Shown here piece by piece: positions 25,797 to 34,468 of a stretch of DNA of 64,000 nt (its first letter is position 1; every line of letters starts with the position of its first letter). The translations under genes were made by a program, and so were the position numbers. The stretch comes from CAZJFH01 sp964545205 (lineage in GTDB: Bacteria; Pseudomonadota; Alphaproteobacteria; Rhodospirillales; Magnetospirillaceae). The notes below the pieces were generated by a model. It was not told the DNA's origin. It did not search any database and worked only from the letters and a program-made list of their open reading frames with translations. The DNA lies in NCBI GenBank assembly GCA_964545205.1, contig CAZJFH010000014.1:20537-84536 (forward strand). The letters run 5' to 3'.

Positions 25797-26134
25797 CGCG
25801 CCTGACGGTCCTGGTGCTGGCGGGGGCGGCGGTGGCCGCCTCCGCCGCCGCGTTCGAACCGCCGAGCCCCTACGCGACGCCGCGCGATCTCGGGCAGCGC
25901 GAGACGGAGCTGCCGGAGGGCGAGGGGCGCGAGGAGGTCGAAGGCATCTGCGCCGCCTGCCATTCGATCCGCATGGTCACCCAGCAGCGCCTGCCGCGGC
26001 ACCGCTGGGACGAGCTGCTCGACTGGATGGTCGCGGAGCAGGGCATGCCGGAACTCGACGAAGAGACGCGCACGGTGGTGCTCGACTACCTGTCGGACCA
26101 TCTCGGCACCGGCGAGGTGGCGGAGGGGCGCTAG
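25793..26134 (+). CDS. c-type cytochrome subunit of sulfite dehydrogenase (SorB-like)
   Basis: A 113-residue exported cytochrome: signal peptide (1-20) ending SAAA, one haem-binding CAACH motif at residues 53-57, and a candidate axial Met85 in GMPELD. It accepts electrons from the molybdenum subunit encoded just before (four-base ATGA overlap) and feeds the respiratory chain. The pair forms a compact two-gene unit ending at a convergent nitroreductase gene. Confidence 0.87.
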   Translation: MTRLTVLVLAGAAVAASAAAFEPPSPYATPRDLGQRETELPEGEGREEVEGICAACHSIRMVTQQRLPRHRWDELLDWMVAEQGMPELDEETRTVVLDYLSDHLGTGEVAEGR

Positions 26135-26138
26135 GCGG

Positions 26139-26726
26139 TCACAGCAGCCGGCAGGCCTCGTCGAATTCCAGCCGCGGATTGCGCGGGTGGAGCTTGGACT
26201 TGTCGCCGTAGCCGAGATTGATCAGGAAGTTCGATTTCACGCCGGTGCCGGCGAGGAACGTGGCGTCGAGGCGTTCGTTGTCGAAGCCGCTCATCGGGCC
26301 GCAGTCCAGCCCCAGCGAACGGGCGGCCAGGATGAAGTAGGCGCCCTGCAGCGACGAATTGCGGAACGCCGTCGCTTCGACCAGCGCCTCGTTGCCGGCG
26401 AACCAGGCGCGGGCGTCGGTGTGCGGGAACAGGCGCGGCAGGTGCTCGGGGAAGTTCATGTCCTGGGCGACGACGACGGTGACCGGGGCGGCCATCGTCT
26501 TCTCGACGTTCGATTCGATCAGGCACGGCTTCAGCCGCGCCTTGGCCTCGGGCGAGCGGATGAACAGGAACCGCGCCGGCTGGCAGTTGGCCGAGGTCGG
26601 GCCCATGCGCGCCAGGTCGTAGGCGCCGCGAAGGATCTCTTCGGGCACCTGGCGGTCGAGCCAGTGCGAGTGGGTGCGCGCGGACTCGAAGATCATGTCG
26701 TGCATGCGATCGGCGATGGCCGACAT
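26139..26726 (-). CDS. Nitroreductase family protein, RutE/HadB-like
   Basis: A 195-residue flavoprotein of the malonic semialdehyde reductase type. FMN-binding elements are seen in ARTHSHWLDRQVP, GPTSANCQPARFLFI and the C-terminal GYGDKSKLHPRNPRLEFDEAC. RutE reduces malonic semialdehyde to 3-hydroxypropionate in the pyrimidine catabolic pathway, but no other rut genes are here. The neighbouring malonyl-CoA decarboxylase makes a link to malonate-semialdehyde metabolism possible. Confidence 0.83.
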   Translation of the reverse strand: MSAIADRMHDMIFESARTHSHWLDRQVPEEILRGAYDLARMGPTSANCQPARFLFIRSPEAKARLKPCLIESNVEKTMAAPVTVVVAQDMNFPEHLPRLFPHTDARAWFAGNEALVEATAFRNSSLQGAYFILAARSLGLDCGPMSGFDNERLDATFLAGTGVKSNFLINLGYGDKSKLHPRNPRLEFDEACRLL

Positions 26727-26765
26727 GGCTGCCTCCTGCGGTGGTGGTCTCCACCGCAGGTTAGC

Positions 26766-28199
26766 CTACTTCGCCAGGCCCTTCACCTGTGCCGAGGCGG
26801 TCACCCGATTCTGGCCGGTATAGGCCTCGTGGTTGGCCTCGATGTCGGCGAGCTTGTAGAGGTAGTTGATCATCATGCCGGCCGATTCGCGCATGCCCTT
26901 GGGCGAGGTGTCGGCGAGCCAGTTCAGGCGCTCCATGCGGGCGCCGTTGGACAGGTGGAAATGCGCCACCGGGTCCAGCGCCTTGCCGCTGGGCCGCTTG
27001 GCCTCGGTCAGGTAGCGGGCGCACAGGCGCATCAGCGGCGCCTTCATCGGCTCGACCAGGCCGGGATCCTGGAACCACTCCGGCGAGCCGAGCAGCGCCT
27101 TGAGGCTGCCCTTGGCGGCCATGCCGTTGGTCGCCTGGGTCAGCGCCTTGTGCTCGGCGGCGGTCAGCAGGCCGGGCTCGCCCTGGCCCAGCCGTTCGTC
27201 GAGCCACGACCGGAAGCCGGGGATCGGCGACAGCGTGGCGAAGGTCTTCAGGTTGGGGAATTCGGCGGCCAGCACCTCGACCACGCGCTTGATCAGGAAG
27301 TTGCCGAAGCTGATGCCGGCCAGTCCCTTCTGGGCATTGGAGATCGAATAGAAGATCGCCGTGTCGGCGGCGGTCGGATCGCCCACCGGCGCCGCTTCGT
27401 CGAGCAGGTCGTGGATATTGGTCGCGATGCCGCGCACCAGCGCCACCTCGACGAAGATCAGCGGTTCCTCGGGCATGCGCGGATGGAAGAAGGCGTAGAG
27501 CCGGCGGTCGGAATCGAGCCGGTTCTTGAGGTCGTCCCAGCTTTCGATCGCGTGCACCGCCTCGTAGGCGATGATCTTCTCGAGCAGGGCGGCCGGCGAG
27601 CGCCAGGTCAGGCGCCGCAATTCCAGGAACCCGACGTCGAACCAGGATGCCAGCAGGCCCTTGAGGTCGGACTCGAGCCCGGCCAGTTCCGGGTGCTCGC
27701 GCCGGTGGCGCAGCAGTTCGGAGCGCATGTCGACCAGGAACTTCACGCCTTCCGGCAGGCCGTTGAACTGGGTCAGCAGCCGCACGCGCGGCGGCTCCAG
27801 CGCCACGCGGAGCTGGGTTTCGGCCGCGCTCCGTGCGGCGGGGTCGGCGGCGGCCAGCGCCCGGTCCATGGCGGCGTCGACGGCCTTGCGGTCGATGTCG
27901 AACTCTGTCGCCAGCATCGTCAGGAAGCGCAGCCGGCCCTCGGCGTTCAGGCCGATATAGGTGCGCCCGAGCTGGGCGGCGCGGGTGCGGGCCGAGACCT
28001 CGCCGCCGCGGCCCTCGAGGCAGGCCCGCATCTGCTCGCGCACGTCCTCGGCGTCGTCGGGCGGCAGGTCGGGGGCCGGCGCGCGCATGCTACCGGCCAG
28101 GTCGCGCCACAGCGTGCGCAGATTCCGCAGGCGTTCGAGCAGACTCGGGCTGACGGCTTGGGTCATGCTGGAGGGTCTCTCCTCGACGTTGTCCATCAT
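26766..28199 (-). CDS. Malonyl-CoA decarboxylase
   Basis: A 477-residue MCD. The N-terminal helical domain runs to about residue 190, and the catalytic GNAT-fold domain follows (PEEPLIFVEVALVRGIATNIHDLLDE, FYSISNAQKGLAGISFGNFLIKRVVE, FATLSPIPGFRSWL, then AHFHLSNGARMERLNWLAD). Decarboxylates malonyl-CoA to acetyl-CoA. GGGAG precedes the ATG at 28199. Lies between the nitroreductase and NAD(P)HX repair genes, all on the minus strand. Confidence 0.92.
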   Translation of the reverse strand: MMDNVEERPSSMTQAVSPSLLERLRNLRTLWRDLAGSMRAPAPDLPPDDAEDVREQMRACLEGRGGEVSARTRAAQLGRTYIGLNAEGRLRFLTMLATEFDIDRKAVDAAMDRALAAADPAARSAAETQLRVALEPPRVRLLTQFNGLPEGVKFLVDMRSELLRHRREHPELAGLESDLKGLLASWFDVGFLELRRLTWRSPAALLEKIIAYEAVHAIESWDDLKNRLDSDRRLYAFFHPRMPEEPLIFVEVALVRGIATNIHDLLDEAAPVGDPTAADTAIFYSISNAQKGLAGISFGNFLIKRVVEVLAAEFPNLKTFATLSPIPGFRSWLDERLGQGEPGLLTAAEHKALTQATNGMAAKGSLKALLGSPEWFQDPGLVEPMKAPLMRLCARYLTEAKRPSGKALDPVAHFHLSNGARMERLNWLADTSPKGMRESAGMMINYLYKLADIEANHEAYTGQNRVTASAQVKGLAK

Positions 28200-28250
28200 C
28201 GGCTCCCGATCATCTCGTGTTCACCATCATGCGCCAATCAGGCCCACGGT

Positions 28251-29693
28251 CTACGGGCCTTGGTCCAGGGCGGCAAGGACCTGGGGCAGCAATTCGGCCA
28301 GATCCTCGGCGATGAGGCCGCGGCCGAAGAGACCGGCGGCGGCGCCCTGGAGCCAGGCGGCGGCGCAGCCGGCCTCGAACCCCGCCAGGCCCTGGGCCAT
28401 CAGCCCGACCGCGATGCCGGCCAGCGTGTCGCCGCTGCCGGCGGTGGCCAGGTCGGGCGGCGCGTTGGCGTTGATCGCCGCGCGGCCGTCGGGGGCCGCG
28501 ATCACCGTGTCGGCGCCCTTGAGCAGCACGACGCAGCCGCTCCGCGCCGCCGCCGCTCGCGCCCGGCTCAGGCGGTCGCCCTCAAGGCCCGGGAACAGGC
28601 GCGCGAACTCGCCGTCGTGCGGGGTCAGCAGCACGCGCCCGCCGCCGTGGCGGAACAGCGCCTCGGGCGTGCCGGCGAAGGCGGTCAGGGCGTCGGCGTC
28701 GAGCACGCAGGCCTTGCCGGCGCGCAGCGCCGCCAGGGCGCGGGCCGCGGTCTCGCCGCCGCGCCCGCTGCCGGGACCGATCAGGAACGCGTTGCGCCGC
28801 GCGTCCTCGACCAGCTCGTCGAAGTCGTCGAGCGGCGCCAGCAGATTGCCCGGCATGTCGCCTGCCGCCAGGTCGAGCACCGAGTCCGGCACCGCCAGCG
28901 TCACCAGCCCGGCCCCGGCCCGCCGTGCCGCCCGCGCCGCCAGCCGGGCGGCGCCGGTCATCTGGGCGCCGCCGACCACCACGGCATGGCCGCGGGCGTA
29001 TTTGTGGTCGGCCGGGCCCGGGCGCGGCAGCCGCCACAGCGCCGGGCCGTTCTCGAAGGTGTTCGGGGCGATGTCGGCCAGCACGGCGGCGGGGATGCCG
29101 ATATCGGCGACCACCACCTCGCCGCAGGCCTCGCGGCCCGGCAGCAGCAGATGGCCGGGCTTCTTGCGGAAGAAGGTCACCGTCAGGGCGGCTCGCGGCG
29201 CGGCGCCCAGGATGGCGCCGCGATCGCCGTGCACGCCGCTGGGCACGTCGACGGCGACGCAGGGCAGGGCGCGGCGGCCGATCTCTTCGACCAGCGCCCG
29301 GGCGGCGCCGTCGAGCGGCCGCGCCAGCCCGGCGCCGAACAGCGCGTCGACGACCAGGGCGCGGCCGTCGAGCAGGTCGGGGCCGGCCGGATGCACCGGG
29401 CCGTTCCAGCGCGCCGCCATGGCGGCGGCGTCGCCGCGCAGCCGCCCCGGATCGCCGAGCAGGCCGAGCCGCACGGGCCAGCCGGCGCGCTGCAACAGCC
29501 GGGCCGCCACGAAGCCGTCGCCGCCGTTGTTGCCCGGCCCGCACAGCACCGCGACGGGGCACGGCCGCCAGCGGCGGCGGACCGCATTGGCCACCGCCCA
29601 GCCGGCCGCCTCCATCAGCGCCGCGCCGGTCACCCCGGCCGCCATCGCGGCGGCATCGGCGGCGTACATCTGTCGCACCGAAAGCAGTTCCAT
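28251..29693 (-). CDS. nnr: Bifunctional NAD(P)HX epimerase/dehydratase
   Basis: A 480-residue fusion. The N-terminal YjeF epimerase domain (about 1-210) has GPGNNGGDGFVAARLL. The C-terminal ribokinase-like ADP-dependent dehydratase domain (about 225-475) has HAVVVGGAQMTGAARLAA, LTPHDGEFARLFPG and LATAGSGDTLAGIAVGLMAQG. It repairs hydrated NAD(P)H in the cytoplasm. Full length for the family. Starts ATG 29693, divergent from dadA. Confidence 0.93.
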   Translation of the reverse strand: MELLSVRQMYAADAAAMAAGVTGAALMEAAGWAVANAVRRRWRPCPVAVLCGPGNNGGDGFVAARLLQRAGWPVRLGLLGDPGRLRGDAAAMAARWNGPVHPAGPDLLDGRALVVDALFGAGLARPLDGAARALVEEIGRRALPCVAVDVPSGVHGDRGAILGAAPRAALTVTFFRKKPGHLLLPGREACGEVVVADIGIPAAVLADIAPNTFENGPALWRLPRPGPADHKYARGHAVVVGGAQMTGAARLAARAARRAGAGLVTLAVPDSVLDLAAGDMPGNLLAPLDDFDELVEDARRNAFLIGPGSGRGGETAARALAALRAGKACVLDADALTAFAGTPEALFRHGGGRVLLTPHDGEFARLFPGLEGDRLSRARAAAARSGCVVLLKGADTVIAAPDGRAAINANAPPDLATAGSGDTLAGIAVGLMAQGLAGFEAGCAAAWLQGAAAGLFGRGLIAEDLAELLPQVLAALDQGP

Positions 29694-29787
29694 ATCTCCA
29701 GGGTACCGACGCCCCCGGCATTTGCAACGGCAGTGCTTCGTCCTATAAGTGTCCGCACCGGCATAATTCCTTCGGCGAGGTTGGGCG

Positions 29788-31041
29788 GTGCATGTTCTGG
29801 TGATGGGCTCGGGCGTCGTCGGCGTCGCGACCGCTTGGTTCCTGGCCCGGGACGGCCACCAGGTGACCGTCGTCGACCGTCAGCCGGGCGCCGGCCTGGA
29901 GACCAGCTTCGCCAATGGCGGCCAGGTCTCGGCCAGCCATGCCGAGCCGTGGGCCAGTCCCGAGACGCTGCGCAAGGTGCTGAAATGGTTGGGCCGGCCC
30001 GACGCGCCGCTGGTGTTCCGCTGGTGGCGCTGGGACCCGGCGCTGTGGTCGTGGCTGGCCCGGTTCCTGAGCAACTGCCCGGCCGAGCGCGCCCGCGTCA
30101 ACACCGAGCGGACGCTGCGGGTCGCGTTGTATTCGCGCAGCGTGCTGCGCCAGCTCCGCGCCGACACCGGCATCCGCTACGACCAGCGCCAGCAGGGCAT
30201 CCTGCACTTCTACCGCGACAAGCGCGAATTCGAGCACGCCCTGCGCATCGCCGAGCTGATGGCGGCCCACGGCCTGCCGCGCGAGCCGCTGACCCCCAGC
30301 CAGTGCCTGACGGTCGAACCGGCGCTGTACGGCATCCAGCGCGAGCTCGCGGGCGGGCTGTTCAGCCCCTACGACGAGAGCGGCGACGCCCACAAGTTCA
30401 CCACCGAGCTGGCGCGGCTGGCGGCGGAGAAGGGCGTGCTGTTCCTCAACGGCCTGCAGGTCCGGCGCCTGCAGCAGGAGGGCGGCCGCATCACCGGCGT
30501 CGTCACCGATCAGGGCCGCGTCGTCGCCGACGCCTACGTGCTGGCGCTGGGAAGCTGGTCGCCGCTGGTGGCGCGCTCGGTCGGCCTCGGGCTGCCGATC
30601 TATCCGGCCAAGGGCTACTCGGTGACGGTGGGGGTGACGGACCCGGACGAGGCGCCGACGGTCAGCCTGACCGACGACGAGAACAAGCTGGTGTTCAGCC
30701 GCCTCGGCGACCGGCTGCGGGTGGCGGGCACCGCCGAGTTCGCCGGCTGGAATCCGGAGATGACCGTCCGCCGTGCCGAGGTGGTGCTCGAGAAGGCGCG
30801 CAAGGTGTTCCCGGCCGCCGGCGACTGGCAGGCGGCCGAGCTGTGGACCGGGCTGCGGCCGGTGACCCCGGACAGCGTTCCGATCATCGGCGCCACCGCT
30901 TTTCCCAATCTGTGGCTCAACACCGGCCACGGCACCCTGGGCTGGACCATGTCCTGCGGATCGGGGCGCATCATCGCCGATCTGGTCGCCGGCCGGCGGC
31001 CGGAAATCCCCGTCGACGGCCTCGGCCTCGACCGGTTTTGA
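29788..31041 (+). CDS. dadA: D-amino acid dehydrogenase small subunit
   Basis: A 417-residue FAD-dependent oxidase of the DadA group. The N-terminal dinucleotide fold is VLVMGSGVVGVATAWFLARDGHQVTVVDR, followed by ETSFANGGQVSASHAEPWA, a DadA hallmark, and the C-terminal FAD contact PVTPDSVPIIGATAFPNLWLNTGHGTLGW. Oxidises D-amino acids (notably D-alanine) to keto acids, donating electrons to the respiratory chain at the inner membrane. GTG start at 29788 with GGCGAGG upstream. No dadX racemase nearby. Confidence 0.92.
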   Translation: MHVLVMGSGVVGVATAWFLARDGHQVTVVDRQPGAGLETSFANGGQVSASHAEPWASPETLRKVLKWLGRPDAPLVFRWWRWDPALWSWLARFLSNCPAERARVNTERTLRVALYSRSVLRQLRADTGIRYDQRQQGILHFYRDKREFEHALRIAELMAAHGLPREPLTPSQCLTVEPALYGIQRELAGGLFSPYDESGDAHKFTTELARLAAEKGVLFLNGLQVRRLQQEGGRITGVVTDQGRVVADAYVLALGSWSPLVARSVGLGLPIYPAKGYSVTVGVTDPDEAPTVSLTDDENKLVFSRLGDRLRVAGTAEFAGWNPEMTVRRAEVVLEKARKVFPAAGDWQAAELWTGLRPVTPDSVPIIGATAFPNLWLNTGHGTLGWTMSCGSGRIIADLVAGRRPEIPVDGLGLDRF

Positions 31042-31132
31042 CCGCCAAGCGGGTGGCGGCGCGCGGCCGCAAGCGGTATATTAGACCGTAGTGAATTTAC
31101 GCCACGGTTGCCGACAGCAAGGGAGGCGCCGC

Positions 31133-31519
31133 ATGGAGCCGGTCTTCCTCGACAGTCTCTACGACGAGACGATGCGGCTGATGGAAGACGCGCGGGACTA
31201 TCACCGGCACTGGGAGCAGTCCGACCGCGCCGCGCTGCCGCTCAACGAGGGATGCGCGATGTCGCGCGAATGCCTGTCGATGACCGCACGGCTGACCAGC
31301 GTGATGGCCTGGGTGCTGACCCAGCGCGCCATCAGCGCCGGCGAGATCGAGGCCGAAGAGGCGGCCGACGACGAGTACCGCCTGCTGGCCGAGGCGATCC
31401 ACGTCACGCCGGTGCGGATGCAGTCCGACCGCCTGCCGCGCCGGCTGTGGCGGCTGCTCGATTCGAGCTGGCGGCTGTATCGGCGGGTGCAGCGGCTGGA
31501 GTCCCAGCTCGTCCACTGA
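31133..31519 (+). CDS. DUF1465 family protein, RcdA-like
   Basis: A 128-residue all-helical protein. MEPVFLDSLYDETMRLMEDARDYH, LTARLTSVMAWVLTQRAI and the C-terminal WRLLDSSWRLYRRVQRLESQL match DUF1465, the family of Caulobacter RcdA. RcdA is an adaptor that helps ClpXP degrade CtrA and other cell-cycle proteins. Restricted to Alphaproteobacteria, so it is a useful taxonomic marker. ATG 31133 has GGGAGG six bases upstream. Whether this protein acts on CtrA here is inferred. Confidence 0.8.
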   Translation: MEPVFLDSLYDETMRLMEDARDYHRHWEQSDRAALPLNEGCAMSRECLSMTARLTSVMAWVLTQRAISAGEIEAEEAADDEYRLLAEAIHVTPVRMQSDRLPRRLWRLLDSSWRLYRRVQRLESQLVH

Positions 31520-31534
31520 GCCTCCCGCTGCCGT

Positions 31535-32779
31535 CTATTCCGCGGCGAGTTCCATGCCGGCCCTGTCGTGGGTGCGGATGAAGTCGCGGACTCGCGGATA
31601 GATCTCCTGGCGCCAGCGGCGGCCGTTGAAGACGCCGTAATGGCCGACCCGCTCCTGAAGGTGGTGCGAGCGCTTCGCCGCGGGCAGGTTCGTGCACAGG
31701 CCGTGCGCGGCGTGGGTCTGTCCGACGCCGGTGATGTCGTCCTTTTCGCCCTCCACCGTCATCAGCGCCGTGTTGCGAATCGCCGCCGGCTCGACCGGGG
31801 CGTCGCGGTGGCGCATGACGCCGCGCGGAAGCTGGTGCTCCTGGAACGCCACGCGGATGGTCTGCAGGTAGTAGTCGGCGGTCAGGTCCATCACCGACAT
31901 GTACTCGTCGTAGAACTCGCGGTGCGCCTTGGCGCTGTCGCCGTCGCCCCGCATCAGGTGATGGAACATGTGCAGGTGGGCGTTGACGTGACGGTCGATG
32001 TTCATGCTCATGAACCCCGACAGCTGCAGGAAGCCCGGATAGACCCGCCGGCCGGCGCCCGCGTGCACCAGCGGCACGGTGTGGACCACGTTGCGCTCGA
32101 ACCAGCGCAGCGGCCGGCTGGTCGCCACCTCGTTGACCTTGGTCGGATTGACGCGGGTGTCGATCGGGCCGCCCATGAGCACCAGCGACGCCGGCTGCAT
32201 CGGGTCGTCGGCGGCGGCGAGCAGGGCGGTCGCCGACAGCACCGGCACCGACGGCTGACAGACCGCCATGACGTGCAGGTTCGGCCCCAGCGCGCGGATG
32301 AAGTCGATGACGTAGTCGATGTAGTCGTCGAGATCGAAGTCGCCGAGGAACGCCGGCACCTCGCTGGCGCAGGTCCAGTCGGTGATGTAGACGTCGTGCT
32401 CGGGCAGCAGCGCCTCGACCGTGCCGCGCAGCAGGGTCGCGTAATGGCCGGAGAGCGGCGCCACGAGCAGCACCTTGGGATGGCGGCGCTCGGTCGCGCG
32501 CTGGAAGTGCAGCAGCCGGCAGAAGGTCTTTTCCATCGCCACCACTTCGCGGACCGCCACGGTCTCGCCCTCGACGACGGTCTCGTTCAGACCGAAGGCC
32601 GGTTTGCCGTAGCGGCGCGTCGTGCGCTCGATCAGCTCGCAGCCGGCGGCCACGGCGCGGCCGTAGCCGGTGTACGAGATCGGCAGAAAGGGGCTGCTGT
32701 ACACTTGCTGCATGGCCTCGGCCATCATCCGCATCGGCTGGACCGCTGCCCGCTGCAGTTCGTGCATGTGATAGAGCAT
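31535..32779 (-). CDS. phaZ: Intracellular polyhydroxyalkanoate depolymerase
   Basis: A 414-residue PhaZ of the intracellular type. The start MLYHMHELQRAAVQPMRMMAEAM is typical. A cysteine-containing lipase-box-like CQPSV (HVMAVCQPSVPVLS) and VEGEKDDITGVGQTHAAHGLC are the catalytic regions. It mobilises stored PHA granules to 3-hydroxy acids. GAGGG precedes the ATG; a short upstream frame (six codons, complement of 32799-32819) has a good ribosome binding site and might be a leader. PhaC is encoded 17 kb away. Confidence 0.92.
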   Translation of the reverse strand: MLYHMHELQRAAVQPMRMMAEAMQQVYSSPFLPISYTGYGRAVAAGCELIERTTRRYGKPAFGLNETVVEGETVAVREVVAMEKTFCRLLHFQRATERRHPKVLLVAPLSGHYATLLRGTVEALLPEHDVYITDWTCASEVPAFLGDFDLDDYIDYVIDFIRALGPNLHVMAVCQPSVPVLSATALLAAADDPMQPASLVLMGGPIDTRVNPTKVNEVATSRPLRWFERNVVHTVPLVHAGAGRRVYPGFLQLSGFMSMNIDRHVNAHLHMFHHLMRGDGDSAKAHREFYDEYMSVMDLTADYYLQTIRVAFQEHQLPRGVMRHRDAPVEPAAIRNTALMTVEGEKDDITGVGQTHAAHGLCTNLPAAKRSHHLQERVGHYGVFNGRRWRQEIYPRVRDFIRTHDRAGMELAAE

Positions 32780-33011
32780 TCGGCATCCCTCGAATGTGTT
32801 AGGACGGAAGGGGTATCATTTTGTTTCCTCCGGGACGTCCTCCAGCGCAACAAAATTTTCGCGTTGCGATAATAATTTTAAAGTTGCCAAAAGCGGGAAC
32901 AGGCGCTCCGCCTCGGCATACCCCGGTCATGCCGCGCTGCAGCATTTCACGGCCGGAACAAAACCGCACTTCTCGGCGTTGAGCAGGCGACGACAACGAA
33001 TGGAGGAGCCC

Positions 33012-33254
33012 ATGAAACGCATGGCGCTTGTAGCCGCTCTCGCGGCCACCACGGGCTTGGCCGCGTGCGGCACCAGCACGACGGACCGCGCCCTTTCGGG
33101 TGCCGGCATCGGCGCGGCCGGCGGCGCGGCCGTGGGCGCCCTGAGCGGTGATCCGATGACCGGTGCGCTTCTTGGCGCCGGCGTCGGGGCCGCGGGTGGC
33201 GCCCTGACCGACCGTGAGGACATCGACCTCGGCGAGCCCATCTGGCGGCGCTGA
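33012..33254 (+). CDS. Glycine-zipper lipoprotein
   Basis: An 80-residue protein with a lipobox LAAC (Cys19). Repeated glycine-zipper segments follow (GAGIGAAGGAAVGAL and GAGVGAAGGALTD), of the type found in outer-membrane Gly-zipper lipoproteins. Such segments pack as helical hairpins in the membrane. GGAGG lies six bases before ATG 33012. Function likely in envelope stability or stress; no operon partner. Confidence 0.72.
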   Translation: MKRMALVAALAATTGLAACGTSTTDRALSGAGIGAAGGAAVGALSGDPMTGALLGAGVGAAGGALTDREDIDLGEPIWRR

Positions 33255-33384
33255 TCCGGCCCGAATCGGCGGAGCGGGCCCGGCGGACCGGATGGTCCTC
33301 CGGGCCTAATCCGTTGGGGTGCAAACCTTCGTGGGGGTTGGAAGCGAACTGGGGCCTTTCTATGATCGCGGCGCGCGCCGGGGC

Positions 33385-33413
33385 TTCACAACGCCGCCGG
33401 GCGGCTCTATAGT
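33385..33413 (+). promoter_or_regulatory. Sigma-70-type promoter of sodB
   Basis: TTCACA (33385-33390) and TATAGT (33408-33413), each one mismatch from consensus and spaced by exactly 17 bases, predict a start near 33420, about 40 bases before the sodB ATG. Confidence 0.75.
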
Positions 33414-33425
33414 CCGAGCATTCAT

Positions 33426-33438
33426 TGGAATTATTCCA
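33426..33438 (+). promoter_or_regulatory. Palindrome overlapping the sodB start site, Irr-like operator candidate
   Basis: TGGAATTATTCCA is a perfect 6-1-6 inverted repeat lying just downstream of the predicted transcription start of sodB. Its spacing and AT core resemble the iron control element bound by the alphaproteobacterial regulator Irr (TTTAGAA...TTCTAAA type). Palindrome and position are seen; regulator identity is inference. Confidence 0.5.
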
Positions 33439-33458
33439 GAAAACTTGAGAGGTACGCC

Positions 33459-34061
33459 ATGGCAGTCGAGCTTCCCCCGCTCCCTTACGATCAGTCGGCC
33501 CTCGAGCCGCACATGTCGGCCAAGACGCTGTCGTTCCACCACGGCAAGCACCACCAGGCTTACGTCACCAACTACAACAACGCCGTCAAGGACACGCCGC
33601 TCGACGGCAAGCCGCTCGAGGAGGTGATCAAGCAGGTCGCCGGCGATTCCAGCAAGATGGCGGTGTTCAACAACGGCGCCCAGGTCTGGAACCACACCTT
33701 CTTCTGGCACTCGATGAAGCCGAACGGCGGCGGCCGCCCGAGCGGCGACCTTCTGGCCCGCATCGAGGCCGATTTCGGCAGCTTCGACAAGTTCAAGGAC
33801 GAGTTCAAGCAGGCCGGCGCCACCCAGTTCGGCTCGGGCTGGGCGTGGCTGGTCCTCGACGGCGGCAAGCTGGCGGTGACCAAGACCGCCAACGCGGACA
33901 ATCCGCTGACCAAGCAGCAGACGCCCCTGCTGACCTGCGACGTGTGGGAGCACGCCTATTATCTCGACTACCAGAACCGCCGCCCGGACTTCCTGGCGAC
34001 GTTCCTCGACAATCTGGTCAACTGGGACTTCGTCGCCGACAATCTGGCGAAGGCGAAGTAA
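33459..34061 (+). CDS. sodB: Superoxide dismutase [Fe]
   Basis: A 200-residue Fe-type SOD. Metal ligands are visible as HHGKHHQAYVTN (His27 region), WNHTFFWHSM, and DVWEHAYYLDYQN near the C-terminus. The FWHSMKPNGGGRPSG and FGSGWAWLV segments are typical of iron enzymes. Cytoplasmic, converts superoxide to peroxide and oxygen. GAGAGG precedes the ATG. It is convergent with the Mth938 gene with no gap between stops. Confidence 0.95.
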   Translation: MAVELPPLPYDQSALEPHMSAKTLSFHHGKHHQAYVTNYNNAVKDTPLDGKPLEEVIKQVAGDSSKMAVFNNGAQVWNHTFFWHSMKPNGGGRPSGDLLARIEADFGSFDKFKDEFKQAGATQFGSGWAWLVLDGGKLAVTKTANADNPLTKQQTPLLTCDVWEHAYYLDYQNRRPDFLATFLDNLVNWDFVADNLAKAK

Positions 34062-34436
34062 TCAGACGGCGATCAGCGCCGCGGCGACGCGGCGCTCTTC
34101 CGCCATCAGCACGTTGTAGGTGCGGCACGCGCTGCCGGTGTCCATGGTCTCGACCGCGATGCCGGCCTGGCGCAACACCTTGCGCAGATCCGGTTCGAGA
34201 AACACCTGCCGCGGTCCGCAGCCCAGCAGCAGCACGTCGATGCGCTCGGCGGCCAGGAGCAGCGGTTCCAGCGCCGCGCGGTCGACCTGTTCGATGGTGT
34301 CCGGCGCCCAGTCGACGACCCGGTCGGCGAAGACGATCCGCGAGCCTTCGTAGCGGCTGCCGGTGATGCGGAAGCCGCCGTCGCCGTAGGCCTCGATGAT
34401 CTGGCGGCCGGCGGGAATGAGGGGAGTGACGTCCAT
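34062..34436 (-). CDS. Mth938-like domain protein
   Basis: A 124-residue protein of the Mth938/NDUFAF3-like fold: MDVTPLIPAGRQIIEAYGDGGFRITGSRYEGSRIV, and the conserved LLLGCGPRQVFLEPDLR. The mitochondrial relative assists complex I assembly; the bacterial role is unclear. Encoded immediately after secF, its usual place in Alphaproteobacteria, and likely the last gene of the yajC-secD-secF operon. Ribosome binding site is weak. Confidence 0.87.
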   Translation of the reverse strand: MDVTPLIPAGRQIIEAYGDGGFRITGSRYEGSRIVFADRVVDWAPDTIEQVDRAALEPLLLAAERIDVLLLGCGPRQVFLEPDLRKVLRQAGIAVETMDTGSACRTYNVLMAEERRVAAALIAV

Positions 34437-34468
34437 CCGGAGAATATGGGCCGGCGGCGGCGCGCCCG

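Noticed and set aside
26187..31091. A very long plus-strand open frame of about 1,600 codons
   Set aside because: It runs antisense across malonyl-CoA decarboxylase and the NAD(P)HX gene and out of frame through dadA; its translation is low-complexity Arg/Ala/Gly and His/Gln-rich text typical of high-GC shadow frames.
32799..32819. Six-codon leader-like frame (MIPLPS) before phaZ on the minus strand with a strong GGAGG
   Set aside because: Too short and with no regulatory codons or attenuator hairpin; recorded in the phaZ entry but not called as a gene.
33426..33438. Reading the sodB palindrome as a Fur box
   Set aside because: The GATAATGATAATCATTATC pattern is absent; an Irr-like site fits better, though unproven.
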